Source: Triatoma infestans
Lineage: Eukaryota > Arthropoda > Insecta > Hemiptera > Reduviidae
DNA length: 64,000 bases
Assembly (NCBI GenBank): GCA_011037195.1
Contig: JAAEAF010002549.1
Location: 62,001 to 126,000 of the forward strand
Direction: 5' to 3'
Below the pieces are notes generated by a model. It was not told where the DNA came from and searched no databases. It saw nothing but the letters and a program-made list of their open reading frames with translations. Below, in pieces: positions 1 to 12,088 of this stretch. How positions within the stretch are numbered: position 1 is the first letter of the stretch; the number at the start of each line of letters is the position of its first letter. The position numbers and the translations under genes are program-made.

Positions 1-573
1 ATAATGGTATAGTTTTAGTGCAAGTTTTTATAGTATACATATAGTATGAGTGTTTTATTTTATGATTTTTACACTATTTATATATTTTCTTATACTTTCA
101 TTGATTTTTCCCATGTAGGATTATAGCGTGAAATAGTAAAAATAGGTAGTATATTAAATATTAGGTGTTGATATGTTAAAAACATAAGAGAAGTTATTTA
201 CAACTTGTTTATTCTCCTTTCTACTCTTTGCATCCCATTCTTTTTCTTTCTCTCTCTCTCTTTTTTAGTTTTTTTTTTCTTACCTTATTCCCTTTCAAGG
301 TTGTTCGTCTCACCTGAGTGGTAATAAGGACGGAAGTGGCAGCTGATCCGTATACTGTTACCAACTTACCTGTACACCTATCCAATGTCTCCTTGTTACA
401 CCCATCTCAGTTCACTTCGTAGTCTTTCTTTCATAGGCTATACTGATGTAAAAGGAAGGTAAACAAGGAAAAAAAAAACAACTCAAGTTTTATAACGTTG
501 TAAAGCTCTGTCTGTGATAACCTCCTTCCTGTTTCAGTGTATCATTTTTAGTTTGTATAATTTATCTACTTAA
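1..573. other. no gene seen
   Basis: AT-rich non-coding sequence with a TC-rich tract at about 240-270. The stretch at 300-420 is more balanced in composition but has no open frame. Confidence 0.5.
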
Positions 574-1613
574 AAATCTGGTGTGAACCATTCTCATAGC
601 TTTCTCTTAGCGCTGTTCACATAGTCTTCAATAGACAGATTTGCTTCATACAGAGGAATATTGATTAAATTTTAATGACTTCAATATAATCAAGTCCAAA
701 TAAACTATAGTTCATCACAAAGCCTTTAAAAATCAATTTTTTGTGGACAAGTGCTAAAAAAAAATGTTCAAAACAAAAAATGTTGGAGCTATTTTGGAGA
801 AAATCGTACAAAATTGAAAAATCTATTGAGTAAAGTGGTACTTCCGGTTGGCCAGTTTTTACGATAACCATAAGGGTCGCCTTCCCAGATTGCTTGTAAA
901 CAAAATACAATGAAAAACGTTTAACACGAAAACGCTTAACATGAAAAATCGTTGAACACGAAATCAATTGAGGTCCCGACAAAATACTATGTAATTTCAT
1001 ACATTTTTTTTCTTTTCACACGAAACAAATATCACTTAACACGAAAAGATTTCACTTCTCGGACGAACAAAATATACCTGTTTTCTGCAGTCACATCGAC
1101 TCGCATTTTTTTTTTGTCTTATTTTTTTTTCGTCAGACGGAACAAAATAAACAATGGCTGCCACTGTTGTTAGGTTTCCGCTTGTCTTTGAGTAGGTGAA
1201 GACACCGCCATTGGCAAAACATTTCAGTTAGATTTCGAATTCAGTGAATTTTGTGTTATTAAAATCAGTTAATTTTCTGTATTTTTTTGTTTTTGTTTTT
1301 TTTGTAATTTTAATACATAAACTTATTGCTTTTTTACGTGTACAATGGCAGTGAAAACGGGAAGAAAATACATATTATATATCTTTAATATGAAATTCTT
1401 TTAACCACGAAAAAAATGTCGGTCCACTCAGTTTCGTGTTAAACGTTTTTCACTGTATCAAGTTTCAGTTTTCTACGATTTTTCATTTTTTTGACTGATG
1501 CTGAACAAATTTAGACAGACAGACACACATGAACACGGACATGTATTTTCTGTTAAAATTGAATTTCGTAAATTTGTCACGATCGTAATACTTTCTCTTA
1601 CAGCAGTAAGAGG
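574..1613 (+). repeat. family R interspersed repeat, interrupted by MITE
   Basis: Starts CTGGTGTGAACCATTCTCAT and ends CTCTTACAGCAGTAAGAG, the two family termini. ACTTCCGGT is at 840-848. The MITE at 908-1455 splits it; AAGTTTCAGTTTTCTACG resumes right after. No coding capacity seen. Confidence 0.5.
908..1455. mobile_element. 548-bp non-autonomous DNA transposon (MITE), Tc1/mariner/pogo-like
   Basis: The ends are 24-bp inverted repeats (CARTGAAAAACGTTTAA... at 908-931; complement at 1432-1455) with one mismatch. TA flanks both sides (906-907, 1456-1457), the target duplication of the Tc1/mariner/pogo group. Related subterminal motifs (CTTAACACGAAAA) recur inside. No transposase frame is present. 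It sits inside an R-family copy, exactly at a TA that is single in other R copies, so the empty site is visible within this window. Confidence 0.5.
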
Positions 1614-3985
1614 GAGAGAGAGAGAGAGAGTAAACATTATTTTAAAAATATATTAATAAGAAATTTAGAAGGTCGATTTTTTAAACTATTGAAATTGTTT
1701 AATTTAATATGTAGATTTCAGCCTTCCAAATGGTTTATAAACTTCTGTTTCTATCAAGTAGATATAGTTTTTATATGACCCAAATTAGGTGTATTTCAGT
1801 GAGAGCAACTCAGGGTAAAATAAAGAAGGATTTATTAATTTACGAGTATAAGCACTATTGCTGCGACTTTAACTCTATTACAATATAGTCGACTACTAAT
1901 TGGTGAACAAAATTATTAAGTAATTAATTTGGCAGCATTGAATGAAATTAATAAATTTCAAGTTAATTATATAATAAGGAAACATATTTTTCAATTCATA
2001 AGAATGTATAGAGATATAGGAAGTTTGACGACATTTTTTAATGTTTTTTAACTACTTTACGTTTCTCTTTATATGTTGTTTTATTAAAAAAAAACAAACA
2101 AATTTTGGGTTTTCGACCTGTAATTGAGTTGATCCATCCAGTGGCGGGGTTTTAATTATATTGTTGATGTTGTCCCTTTATTTATATTTTACAAAACATT
2201 TTTTGATTGTTCACTTATTCATTTTTCCTAATTTAATGCAATATAGATCGGCTGCTGGATGACTCATTGCATCCATGCAATTATATAATATTAAGAAATA
2301 AATCTTAATAATCAAATCATTTTCGATAAACATATGATTTCAGCCACTATAGATCGACAGGTGAAAACCAGGGCAAAGCATGTCTTTGAGGTAGGATGGC
2401 CGAGGTTTTTAGGGTGGTCAAATTTGGGATATGGAGACGTTGAACCTTCTTATAAAACCATCTGTGGCTCTAATTAAATTTAACATAAGCAGCAGTTGCT
2501 GAATATTTTTATGGTTAATTAATATATCGTTTTTCAATAAAATAAAATCATTTAACCAAACTAATGTACAATTTTAAAAAAAAAATACCGCTTTTTTGAA
2601 AATGTAAACCATCGTTTTCTGTACATCAATAAACAAAACAACTTAACTATACAATGTCCACTAAAACTTAATATTGTTACCTTAATCTATTAAAGAAAAA
2701 AAAAAAAAGAATTTTTAGTTAATTGTATGTATTGACAAGATTTACAATGTAAATTGAAATATTTCTCACATTGGCTATACATATTTTCAGTTAAAAGGGA
2801 ATTATGGTGAACACAGTACCATGCCGTTCTACTGTGTTGTATATAGGTAGTAGGTAGATTGACATGGCGCAATTTTCGGACCGGACACTATTAATAATAT
2901 GGACAGAAAACGTCATCAATCTATCGCTTTACGAACACACTTTACTATTGATGGCTAGTTATTGTGTGTGCTATATATATATATAGAGAGAGAGAAGAGA
3001 TGTCGGTCCCTTGCTCGGCCCCATTAATATCTACCCCCTATCCGCCCCTCCCCCGTCGCCGCTGTACACTCCTTCCACTCTGGGTCTCTCTACTCCTCTT
3101 CACTAAGTCCATCTCTAACATTTACCCCATCACTATGTACCAAAACCCTGACGTACCATTTGCCCATAAATTTTCGCCTCTCGCCTCCAGAAGCGTGCAA
3201 ATCACTTTTAGGACGAAAGAGCCGACATTGTGCCCTTCCTACTAAGCCCGTTCCTCTAATACTACTACCAACTACTACTATTATAAACATCTGTGGAGTG
3301 TGTGTGTGTTTTATATATATATATATATATATTTCTTTATTCTTTTACAATCTCTCCCTCCTGTGTGAGAATTGCTTTTGGAAAAATGTTATTTCTGCCC
3401 ATAATTTATTTTAGTTGAAATATAACAACGTAACTTATTGTTAAAAAAAAAAAAGTAAAAGAAAATAATAAATACTGACATTCAGTCATTTTAAAGTGCA
3501 AATTATGCTTTCTTGTTGTTACACAGCAACCATTTATTAACAAACAAAGATAATTTTTCCTTGTAAACTAAAATGAATACTCGTACTTCATAAATTGTTT
3601 TCTATAGTACTTTGTTTTATATACTACTTTTAGTTTTATTTTCAATTACGCTATTTTTACAATTAAATAAAACTTTTAACATATTTTCTTCAAATTTCTA
3701 ATTTCCACAATTACTAGCGTCATTATTTTATACAAGATGGAATCGTGTACTGTAACCAATAATAATACTGTGCTTTATTTATACATTAAATACACAGCTT
3801 AAATGCGCAACCATCTCAGCCGGAACTCCCTTAACGCCGAACAACCACCTATGTAGTGCAGAGTATTCACTACGCCACCACTATTGCACATTGTTCATGT
3901 ATGAATTTCTGCTGGCCTAGTAATGTTACAGTTCAAGTTTTAATAGCTGCCCTCTTAATTTAATTAATAATAACTTTTATTACCT
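1614..3985. other. no gene seen
   Basis: AT-rich sequence with a GA tract at 1,613-1,630 and TA microsatellites at 2,971-2,984 and 3,312-3,332. A C-rich stretch at 3,000-3,260 gives short ORFs on both strands with no recognisable product. Confidence 0.5.
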
Positions 3986-4510
3986 CTGAAAGAAGTAAAT
4001 AGACGCATTCCCATAGCCTGGAAAAGATTCTGGAGCCTCAAATTCGTTTTTAAAGGCAGAATGAACATCCAGCTAAAGAGCCGCGTATTTGAGGCGTGCA
4101 TCCTCCCCTCCCATCTTTACGGAGCGCAGGTCTGGGCCTTGGCCAAGAGAGCTAAGTGCCGACTTAGAGCTACTCAGACTGCGATGGAAAGGAGTATGCT
4201 GGGAATAAGAAGATCACAAAAAATTAGGAATTCGGAAATTAGAAGGAAAACCGGATTAAAGGATGTGGTGAAAGCGGCATTATTGCTTAAATGGGATTGG
4301 GCAGGACATGAGCCATGATGAGGGTGGGATAACTGGGCGAGGATATTAACTGAATGGATCCCTTTGGACAAAACAAGGAAAAGAGGAAGACAGTTCTTGA
4401 GGTGGAATGACGATCTGGCTAAATTTTGTGGGGTACTTTGGAGCAGGGCAGCACAAAACAAGAATGGTTGGAAGAAACAAGGAGAGGCCTTTGCCCTAAG
4501 ATGGGCCTAG
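3986..4510 (+). pseudogene. 3' part of a non-LTR retrotransposon reverse transcriptase ORF, frameshifted
   Basis: The frame from 3989 reads KEVNRRIPIAWKRFWSL then LKSRVFEACILPSHLYGAQVW, SMLGIRRSQKIRNSEIRRKT and LKWDWAGH. This is the typical tail of an RTE/CR1-like LINE polymerase. It breaks near 4316 and resumes in another frame as DNWARILTEWIPLDKTRKRG, RWNDDL, and NGWKKQGEAFALRWA before a stop near 4508. The copy is truncated at its 5' end, lacking the catalytic core, and is not functional. The exact clade is uncertain. Confidence 0.5.
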
Positions 4511-4712
4511 TTACCAATTAAATTATTTTTTTTTCTTTTATTTTGGGTTTTATTTCAGTTTAGTGATTTCTTTTATCAAATGTAAGAATTATTTTATTTT
4601 AAAGAGTTATTTGCTTATTTCTGTCTTAAGTTTATTTTAAAGTAGTATTTTGTGTATATTTTATAATTAATTGGTAATAAAGGCTGTTATTATTATTATT
4701 ATTATTATTAAC
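4511..4712 (+). mobile_element. 3' UTR and (ATT)n tail of the LINE at 4.0 kb
   Basis: An AT-rich trailer follows the ORF and ends GGTAATAAAGGCTG then (TTA)n at about 4,687-4,711. Such trinucleotide tails are common on insect LINEs of this type. Confidence 0.5.
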
Positions 4713-4796
4713 TTTTATTACACTCATATTGTATCTATCACATATATAATTTATTTTCTCCCAAATCAAATTTAAATTTACCATATATATGATAAG

Positions 4797-5470
4797 TTAT
4801 TGAGGTCCTTTACTAATTAAATGATTTCTAAATTCCTTTTTTATATTATCGAACAACCCATCAAAACATTGCTTTTTACCCTCTACAAGATAATTATTAT
4901 TTACCCAATTATATGTCTGGCAAAGCTGTTTGAACTTTTTGTACCAATACAAGTTTCTATTAATAATTTCCTCTGCCAAGATGCGATGTAATCTATTTTT
5001 CGGCAATAGCAAGACTTTTTATATGTAATTCAAATGCAGCCGCAATGAGGGTGAACCTCATTCTTAAGATAGATGACATAATTCGGTGTAAATTGGGGAA
5101 GTAAGAGGAGCCTTTTTAATAAAATATGTATACAATTTATCTAGCTTCTCAATTCTTAAAAAAACCCATACTTGCGCCCCATAACACATTATGGCTCTAC
5201 AAACCGCATTGAAAACCTCGATTTTAGACGACATTGGAATATCAACATTTTTAAAAAAGTTATTGTGAGTAGAATGTAGTTTCGAAACACTAAGTCTTTC
5301 CTCAAAGTGTTATACAAATGAAAGCTTAGGGATTAGAGTAATTCCTAAGTATTTATACTTATTGACTATGTCAATACTCTCCCCTTGTATCTCCAATATT
5401 TGTTTTTTGCTCGTCTTCCCCCTTTTCGTACACTATACTACATGGAAGTGTTAACGTCCAAGCAGTCTCT
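4797..5470 (-). pseudogene. degenerate LINE reverse transcriptase C-terminal region
   Basis: On the minus strand 5012-4797 stays open (LLPKNRLHRILAEEIINRNL, then WYKKFKQLCQTYNW). Upstream pieces in shifting frames read FKNVDIPMSSKIEVFNAV, CRAIMCYGAQVWV and ELDKLYTYF, the order expected of a non-LTR polymerase thumb and tail (YGAQVW followed by the LP-rich segment). Several stops and frameshifts interrupt it, so this is a dead fragment. It lies just downstream of, and opposite to, the 4.0 kb LINE. Confidence 0.5.
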
Positions 5471-6149
5471 GAAACTATTTTAATGTATAATTTAAAGAAA
5501 TTTTTTGAAGCGTATCGGTTAAAAAAAAAATTGGAAAAATATGAAAACAAAAACTTATATTTCCGGATGATCGATTTTGACTGATCGATTCATGTTTCCG
5601 ATACTTTTGTGATCAAACCAATCGAAATATGAAATTTGAACTTCTTAAAATTTTTTTCGTGTTTTTTTTTTTTTTCTTTTTATCATACTGTTCTCTGTAT
5701 TGCTACACATTCAGACTGTAAGATAAATACAATTTTTCCTGACTCATGGCTGTCCTTGAATCTTAATATTTGCTGGTTGATTTTAGCAGATATTATGATA
5801 GGTTATTATTTTTGTGCCTTTCTCGGACTGATTGATTACTTTCATAGATTTAGGATATTTATTCTAACATTAATAAAAGAAGAACCTAACTATTGCGGAA
5901 ATGTGTATTAAGATTATGAATTATAATATTGCAGATTTAATGTACTTCTTATCGCAGGGTTTTTAATCCGAAATCAATACTAAAGATAAATAAATATTTG
6001 AGGAATCATTATCATAGGCAGAGGAGGGCTTTTTATTATTTAACAACAAATTGATTATTCAATTCTTAATTGTCCATTCATTCAGATCTTTTCTAATTTA
6101 GATAACTAGATTCTGATTTTTATGTGATGTTTGGACTGACTACAACAAA
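5471..6149. other. no gene seen
   Basis: AT-rich. A 91-codon frame at 5,636-5,911 is hydrophobic and T-driven and is not believable as a gene. Confidence 0.5.
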
Positions 6150-6450
6150 TCTATTGCGAACTGAAAGCATTATTGTGGCTAGCTGAATTGTTGTTAATGT
6201 TTGTACACAGAATGTAGTCGCCTGTAAAGTATACCTATGTAACTGTTTATGTGTATGCATGTGAACTAGATTTTGCGTGGGTTTGCTAAAACCTAAGAAA
6301 ATCTGCTTGCATCATTTATTTCAGCGCGCCCTATTGTTTGAATGTTGGAAGTGTCAGTGTAATGTGTTGTTAGGCTGGAATATACCCGCTGGGAACGCCT
6401 AGATCCCTCAAGAAGTTGCTACTATCCTAAGGGATATTTTCTAATTTGAA
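6150..6450 (+). repeat. low-copy repeat of unknown class
   Basis: GTGTCAGTGTAATGTGTTGTT then GGAATATACCCGC and CCCTCAAGAAGTTGCT match, in the same order, GTGTCAGTGTGAAGTGTTGTT, GGAATACCCGC and CCCTGAAGAAATGGTT near 21,540-21,625. Ends are not defined. Confidence 0.5.
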
Positions 6451-6802
6451 ATAAATCAGAAAGTAACCTTATCCCTGCAAAGTCTCTTCACAAGATCCAC
6501 TCATCATCCACCTAGTTCTTTCCATTCTCTATTTTCTGGCCAATATACTCTGGCAATAATTAGCTCATTTTGTGTTTTCTTCCCGGTTTTTTTTTTGTAT
6601 GTTTTTGTTACTGTTTGTATGTTCAAGTTATGTTTTTTAACTCATTTTGTTTCGTGGATACATTGGGTCTTTTCACACGAACCGCTGACAGTATTTACTT
6701 TAAAATAATATAAGGTTGGTAGAAACCATACATTACACTGAAGAAATACATTGCAAGTTAAGCTTAATGTTGCTATTCCCTCAGAACCAAAAGAAAAAAA
6801 TC

Positions 6803-7924
6803 TGGTGTGAAATACTCACACAACTTTCTCTTACTCAAGTTTTCAAAATTGTACCTAATTGACAAATTTTATGATTTGTGTACCAAATTTGATGAAATTC
6901 TTTGGAGTTCGTCGAAAACTGAATATGTTTAGTAAAAGCGCACTTCTGGTTTACTAATTTTCTTGAAACTCGGAATTTTGGCCATCTATTTATTTCTAAT
7001 TAATTTGGTTCGGATGGTAGAATTGTATAATCAACTACGTTAGCCCATTAGAAAAAAAACAAAACCCCACCTCTGCCCCAAAAGCCCCTTTAAAGGACTT
7101 CACCAGAGAAATATTTCAAATAAAAGTTGTAGCTCTTTATATGTGTAGTTCACATTCCTAATTTAAAGAAAATCGTTGGAGCCGTTTTCGAGAAAATTCC
7201 AGAAAAATGCAGAATACATTTCAATAAAAATGCACTTCCGGTCATCCGATTTTTTCAAACTCAAAATTTCAACAACACGTTTAATTTTAATTAATATATT
7301 TAAATGACAGAATTGTATAGTATTCTGAAATAGCACTTAAGAGGAAAACCTACCCCCACCACTCTCCAAAAAGTGCCCTTAAATTAATTTTCCCAGAGAA
7401 ATGTTTTAAATAAAAGTTGTAGATCTTAGCATGTTGATATACCAAGTTTGAAAAAAATCGTGGGAGCCATTTTTGAGAAAATTCCAAGAAAGTAAAAAAA
7501 AATACCAGAAAACTGAAAAATACTTTTCAGTAAAAACGCACTTCCGGTGTTCTGATTTTCTTCAAACTCGGAATTTTCAACAGCATATTTAATTCTAATT
7601 AATATTGTTCAGCTGATAGAATTGTGTAATAAACTGAAGTAGCACTTTAGAGGACAAAGCCAACCCACACCTCCCCCAAAAGTGCCCTTAAATGAATTTT
7701 TCCTGAAAAATGTTTCAAATAAAATTGTAGATCTTTGTATGTGTAGTTGATATGCCAAGTTTATCGAAAATCGTTTGAGCCATTTTGGAAAAAAATGCAA
7801 AAAAGTGAAAAAAAAAGCATTTAGTAAGTGGAACTTCCGGTTGAGGAATTTTGACTGCTGACCTACTGTCAGATCTCATGCTGATATCAAAACGGAATAT
7901 CTAGTTTTTGAGCTACGCTGGTTC

Positions 7925-7967
<43 letters not shown>

Positions 7968-8092
7968 CCATTTGCTAAAAACCACTTTTTTTGGGCTCAG
8001 GGGACTTCAAAACTGATATTTCCGGAGAAAACTCGATATCGAAAATTTGGCACGATTACAATACTTCCTCTTACTAGGAGTAAGAGAAATTA
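6803..8092 (+). repeat. family R, longest copy, with internal tandem units
   Basis: Runs from CTGGTGTGAAATACTCACAC to CTCTTACTAGGAGTAAGAG. Three to four units of about 292-306 bp follow one another, each with a CACTTCCGGT-like start (6941 CTTCTGGT, 7234, 7540, 7833), a pyrimidine-rich CCCCACC segment, TAAAAGTTGTAGATCTT and an AAAATCG..GAGCC segment. A TA microsatellite lies at 7931-7961. ORFs here are short and unrelated to known proteins. Confidence 0.5.
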
Positions 8093-8097
8093 AAAAT

Positions 8098-8413
8098 CAC
8101 TTATCCTGGACAAAATATTGCAAAAATAAAAGTGATAGCCATGTGAGTGTGTCGCACTTCCGGTTGATGGTGGATTTTGACCAAAACCTTCCATCGTGGT
8201 GGTAACAAAATATCAAATATGAGTTTCATACGGTAATTTTTTTACGTTTTTGGAGATATTTTGTTCACCTACACTCGGACAATTCGCTTAAAAAAACATT
8301 TTCTTCATACCCAAAGGATTCCACAGTCTATATTTCCGGTGTTAACTCAATTTTCCAAAATTTGACACGATCACAAGACTACGCCTTCTTTACTAGCATT
8401 AAGAAGAAGTACT
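8098..8413 (+). repeat. family R, second partial copy abutting the first
   Basis: GCACTTCCGGTTGATGG (8155-8171) then AAAACATTTTCTTCATACCC and GACACGATCACAAGAC match the distal third of the family. The two copies stand head to tail. Confidence 0.5.
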
Positions 8414-9784
8414 AATTAATTTACTAAATATCTTCCCTTTCTACGATACCACATAGAAAAACACAAAATCAATAATTAATTTTGTTAAGATTTTCAAATG
8501 AAGAAGAATTAGTCACGTGATGTCATATTCAAAGTATCATTAAAAGTGTTTGATAATTTTAATGAAAACAGCTTTAGATTTCACTTCTGTAAGAAGTAAA
8601 GTGCCAAAAATACAGATTTAGATTACCGAACAGCGGGGACCTAGATTAATGCATTATACCGATAGTCGGCAATTAAATAGTCTGCTATCTTGGTAGACAC
8701 TATTGGACAGGCACTATTTATACAACGGTTTTAAATGATCAATATACAAAAAAACGTTAAAAATAAAAAAAATTAGAATTTAAAAAAAAATTAGTAAATA
8801 TATTTGGGACCTCTGACAAGTATAGAGCATATATATATATTTTAATAGTTTAGTTGAAGCTACAACTATTCCATCTTGTCTGGTATGATTTCTTATTAAA
8901 CTGCGGAAAAATTAAAACATTCATTCAACAGTCTTGAGTTAGCTAGCATGCTGCGTGCCCACATTACAACCAAAACCAACCTGCTCCACCACTCCACCGC
9001 CATTACTGTCCACTCAACTCTACAAGAAAAAAAAATTCTACTAATAATAAGTATAAAATTATATTTTTAGACATTTTTACTTAATTTTTCATCATTATCA
9101 ACGGTCCACCTGTTTAATATTAAGCCTAAAAATGGGACAACACGTGCTCTTATTTTATTTAAGATGTAATATTCGTGCCAAATGTTGTTTTCTAATAATG
9201 GAAGTTTTTTAAAGTTAACAAATAAAAAAAAAAAAAGTAAAAAATAAAATACATATATATACAAAATAAGCATATTATTAATATCTCCCTGTCTCTGATT
9301 TTAGTCTCTCTTTTTTTACATACACACAAAAAAAAATTTTTTAATAAATACCTCTTGTATGGTGATGTTAGCCTACCAAATTACGTTGCCAAAAATATAA
9401 TACTTATTTTGACGGCAATTTGAATGGAGTGGACATATTAAAGTGATATAAATTAGTTGTATATTATTAACTTTAGAAATGAATAATTGTAATGTGGTTT
9501 TTTAATGTTTTTTTTTTTTATTTGTTTTTATTTTCGTGTGTAAAAAAATAAAAAAATTCTGTACAGAAAAGTACTGTATACTTTCTCGATAACTAATAGT
9601 TTTATCTATCATCAGAGCTATATTTAAATCAACATACAATGAGTTATTGATAATAATTGTATAAGTTTGTTGATTTATGTATTGTATATTACAAACTTTC
9701 TCCGAAACGTTGGCGAAGAAAATTTAGTCTTATCTAGATTGTTATAGGGGATTTTTGCACTGCGACCAGAAAGATCTACTTTGC
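8414..9784. other. no gene seen
   Basis: AT-rich with A and T homopolymers. Nothing resembling coding or structured RNA sequence. Confidence 0.5.
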
Positions 9785-9972
9785 TCCCGGTAGCCTTCTC
9801 AGTGCACTACCGGCCTCCGAACATTTTTCTTTCGTTAGAGACAACACTGCCCATCACCGGACAGTGAGCTGTTGAGGCTCCTAGGAAGAGAAAATCTGAG
9901 GACAGCAAGCTGGTTTCCAACGCGGGATCTCCGCATTGCTAGTCCAGCGAGCTACCACTGAGCTAATCCTAC
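9785..9972 (-). mobile_element. tRNA-derived SINE, family A, diverged
   Basis: TGAGGCTCCTAGGAAGAGAA and CTAGTCCAGCGAGCTACCAC match the family in reverse orientation. The tRNA-like head is at 9,900-9,970. Confidence 0.5.
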
Positions 9973-10574
9973 CTTCACCCTTGGCTTATGCCAGTTAACT
10001 AGGGACTGAGTTTGTGTGCTGTGTTTATGCTTGTCTGTAAAGCGTAGAGTATATGTAGTTAAAGTGTATTGTGTACTTTTCAGACGAAGTGCATGGAGGT
10101 AATCTGGACAAAGCTGTGGTAATCCGTAGGGTGGGTGGCTACTCGCCAAGTAACTACATGCAACAGATACTCCTTGGGGGCTTATCTAAATCTAAGACCA
10201 ATAACTCCAAAAAAAAAAATGAACCATTCATAATTAACGTGTTTTCTATTTGGTCAAGTAAAACTCTCTTCTTATATGGAATTCATTTAGAAGATATTAT
10301 TGGTTGAAACTTGGGCTAACAGAATTGGAACATTTATCAATTTGAATCGTAATGCTCGCAATATAAAAGAATCATTATGGTTCACACCAGATTGCTTTTT
10401 TCTTCCCTTTGATGATGATATAATTATTTATTTGACAAAGAATTTCATAGCCTCGAATTAAGCAACTGAATGGAAATGTGTAGGAACATTTTTGTAGAAA
10501 CAATTGTAGTCAATTTTAGGACATTGACTATGGTTTGGAAATAACGGTGAATAGTGAATACTAGTCATCTTATA

Positions 10575-10745
10575 ATAAGATGTAAACGTTCACTCCTCTC
10601 CTACCATAAAGAGCTCCTGAAGAAGGGCACCAGTGGTATCCGTAACGTAGCGCAACAAAGAATTTTTTTCATTAAAACTCCTCTGACTATTATCGTATAT
10701 ACATCTTACTATAATTCTAAGGCCGGACGATTTGAAAACCAATTC
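10575..10745 (+). repeat. possible 3' terminal fragment of a Penelope- or LINE-like element
   Basis: Contains CTCCTGAAGAAGGGCACCAG followed by a complementary strand and GTAACGTAGCG. This resembles a decayed CTGAAGA-hairpin-GAAACG terminal motif. No coding sequence accompanies it. The boundaries are guesses. Confidence 0.5.
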
Positions 10746-10825
10746 AAATATTAGTTATTTTTTCAAGAAAATAGCTAAGTAATATTGTGACACTGTGTTT
10801 TTTTACGGTTTCTTCTGTTGGGGGG

Positions 10826-10962
10826 TGGCTAGGCTCTGTATTAGCGCACACGATTTGGAACGCATAGATCCAGGGTTCGAGCCCAGCAATGCTAGATTTT
10901 CTCGCTCTGGAACCTTCCGGAGGCCGGCAATGCACTGAGAAGCCTCTGGTTCCAATGTTTTT
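10826..10962 (+). mobile_element. tRNA-derived SINE, family A, short and diverged
   Basis: GTATTAGCGCACACG, box B-like GGGTTCGAGCCCAGC and GCTAGATTTTCTCGCTCTGG follow the family order. The tail ends near GAGAAGCCTCTGG. An AT microsatellite begins just after. Confidence 0.5.
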
Positions 10963-11439
10963 AGATACTGATACCTGCCTATATATATATATATATAAAT
11001 ATATATATATATAATGCAAATATAAACCTTTGCCAGAGAATTTTTTTGTCCTTAAAGTTAAAAAAAAAATAAATAAATAAATAAAAATAAAGAAATGCTC
11101 AGAATTTTAGTAGTGGAATTGCCACTGTTGATATTGAAAATGTTCAAAGTCAAGTGAAAATATTCTAAAGATGAAATCTACACAGTTTTAGACGTTGACA
11201 TTATTTGAGATGATCTGACAATGACATTGCCTGCCAGTATGGAGTAGATCATACAACATGTGTTCAATAATACTTTGATCTAACGTAGACGATATTTGAG
11301 TTGACATTGGTATGACGTTGAGTGACGTTTACGTGCACTATAGTTTGAATAGATCTTTTCTATATATATACATACACTGACCTTATCTATAATAGTAAAA
11401 TAGACAATAGTAATGTAATACCTTATTTATTTATTTATT

Positions 11440-11530
11440 TTTTTTTCTGCTGCGTTCCTCTTACTACAGATCAGGTGTCATAGACGGAGACGATAGCAAA
11501 CATACTTTACTAACGTATAACATTCATAAT
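11440..11530 (-). repeat. fragment of SINE family B body
   Basis: CAGATCAGGTGTCATAGACG and CATACTTTACTAACG follow the order of the 19.3 kb SINE body (AATTAGGTGTCGTGGACG ... ACTTTACTATTAAC). The tRNA-like head is missing. Confidence 0.5.
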
Positions 11531-11724
11531 AGCTTATAAAATTATAGGAACGAACTTATTTCTTGTAATTGTATTTTTCAAAGTTTTGATCGTAAGCAAG
11601 GATAAGTATGGCAGCGCTCTCCCTCAGCTTCCTGCAATTAAAACAGCAGTTTAAAGTGATTCCCCAGACTTTTATAGAATCAATTTTTCCAATTAAATGT
11701 TTCTAATAAATGTGATGTGTTTAT

Positions 11725-12060
11725 ATATTTGTGAAGTTTGCATTCCAAATTAAAAGAAAGTCACGAGAAATTCTTTACAAAAGTACAGAAACCTATTCTG
11801 CAAAGTTGTACTTTACTAGTGAACCGTTTTTCTTCTAACTTCGTATTCTGGCAATACTTTTAACGTTACTATTACTAAGTCTATAATATTGAGGTTCATT
11901 AAAAGCAATGCTAGATTTCCAACATTGTAGGAAATAATAACCAGAAGTACGAGATAGAAGAGATCGTGTAATACACTTTAAAGTATCACTTTAGAAGAAA
12001 TTTTAACTTTCTCCTAGCAACCCTCCAAAAATCAATTTTCGTAGAAAAATATTTCAGATA
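11725..12060 (+). repeat. family R, strongly diverged copy
   Basis: Recognisable pieces are GAAGTTTGCATTCCAAATT, CTTTAGAAGAAATTTTAAC, CCCTCCAAAAATCAATTTTC and ATATTTCAGATAAAAGTTT. It ends at a TAAG microsatellite just before the 12.1 kb LINE. Confidence 0.5.
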
Positions 12061-12088
12061 AAAGTTTAAGTAAGTAAGTAGTTAGTAA

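Noticed and set aside
5636..5911. 91-codon ORF with hydrophobic product
   Set aside because: Phe/Leu-rich because of T-rich DNA; no start context, domain or neighbour supports it.
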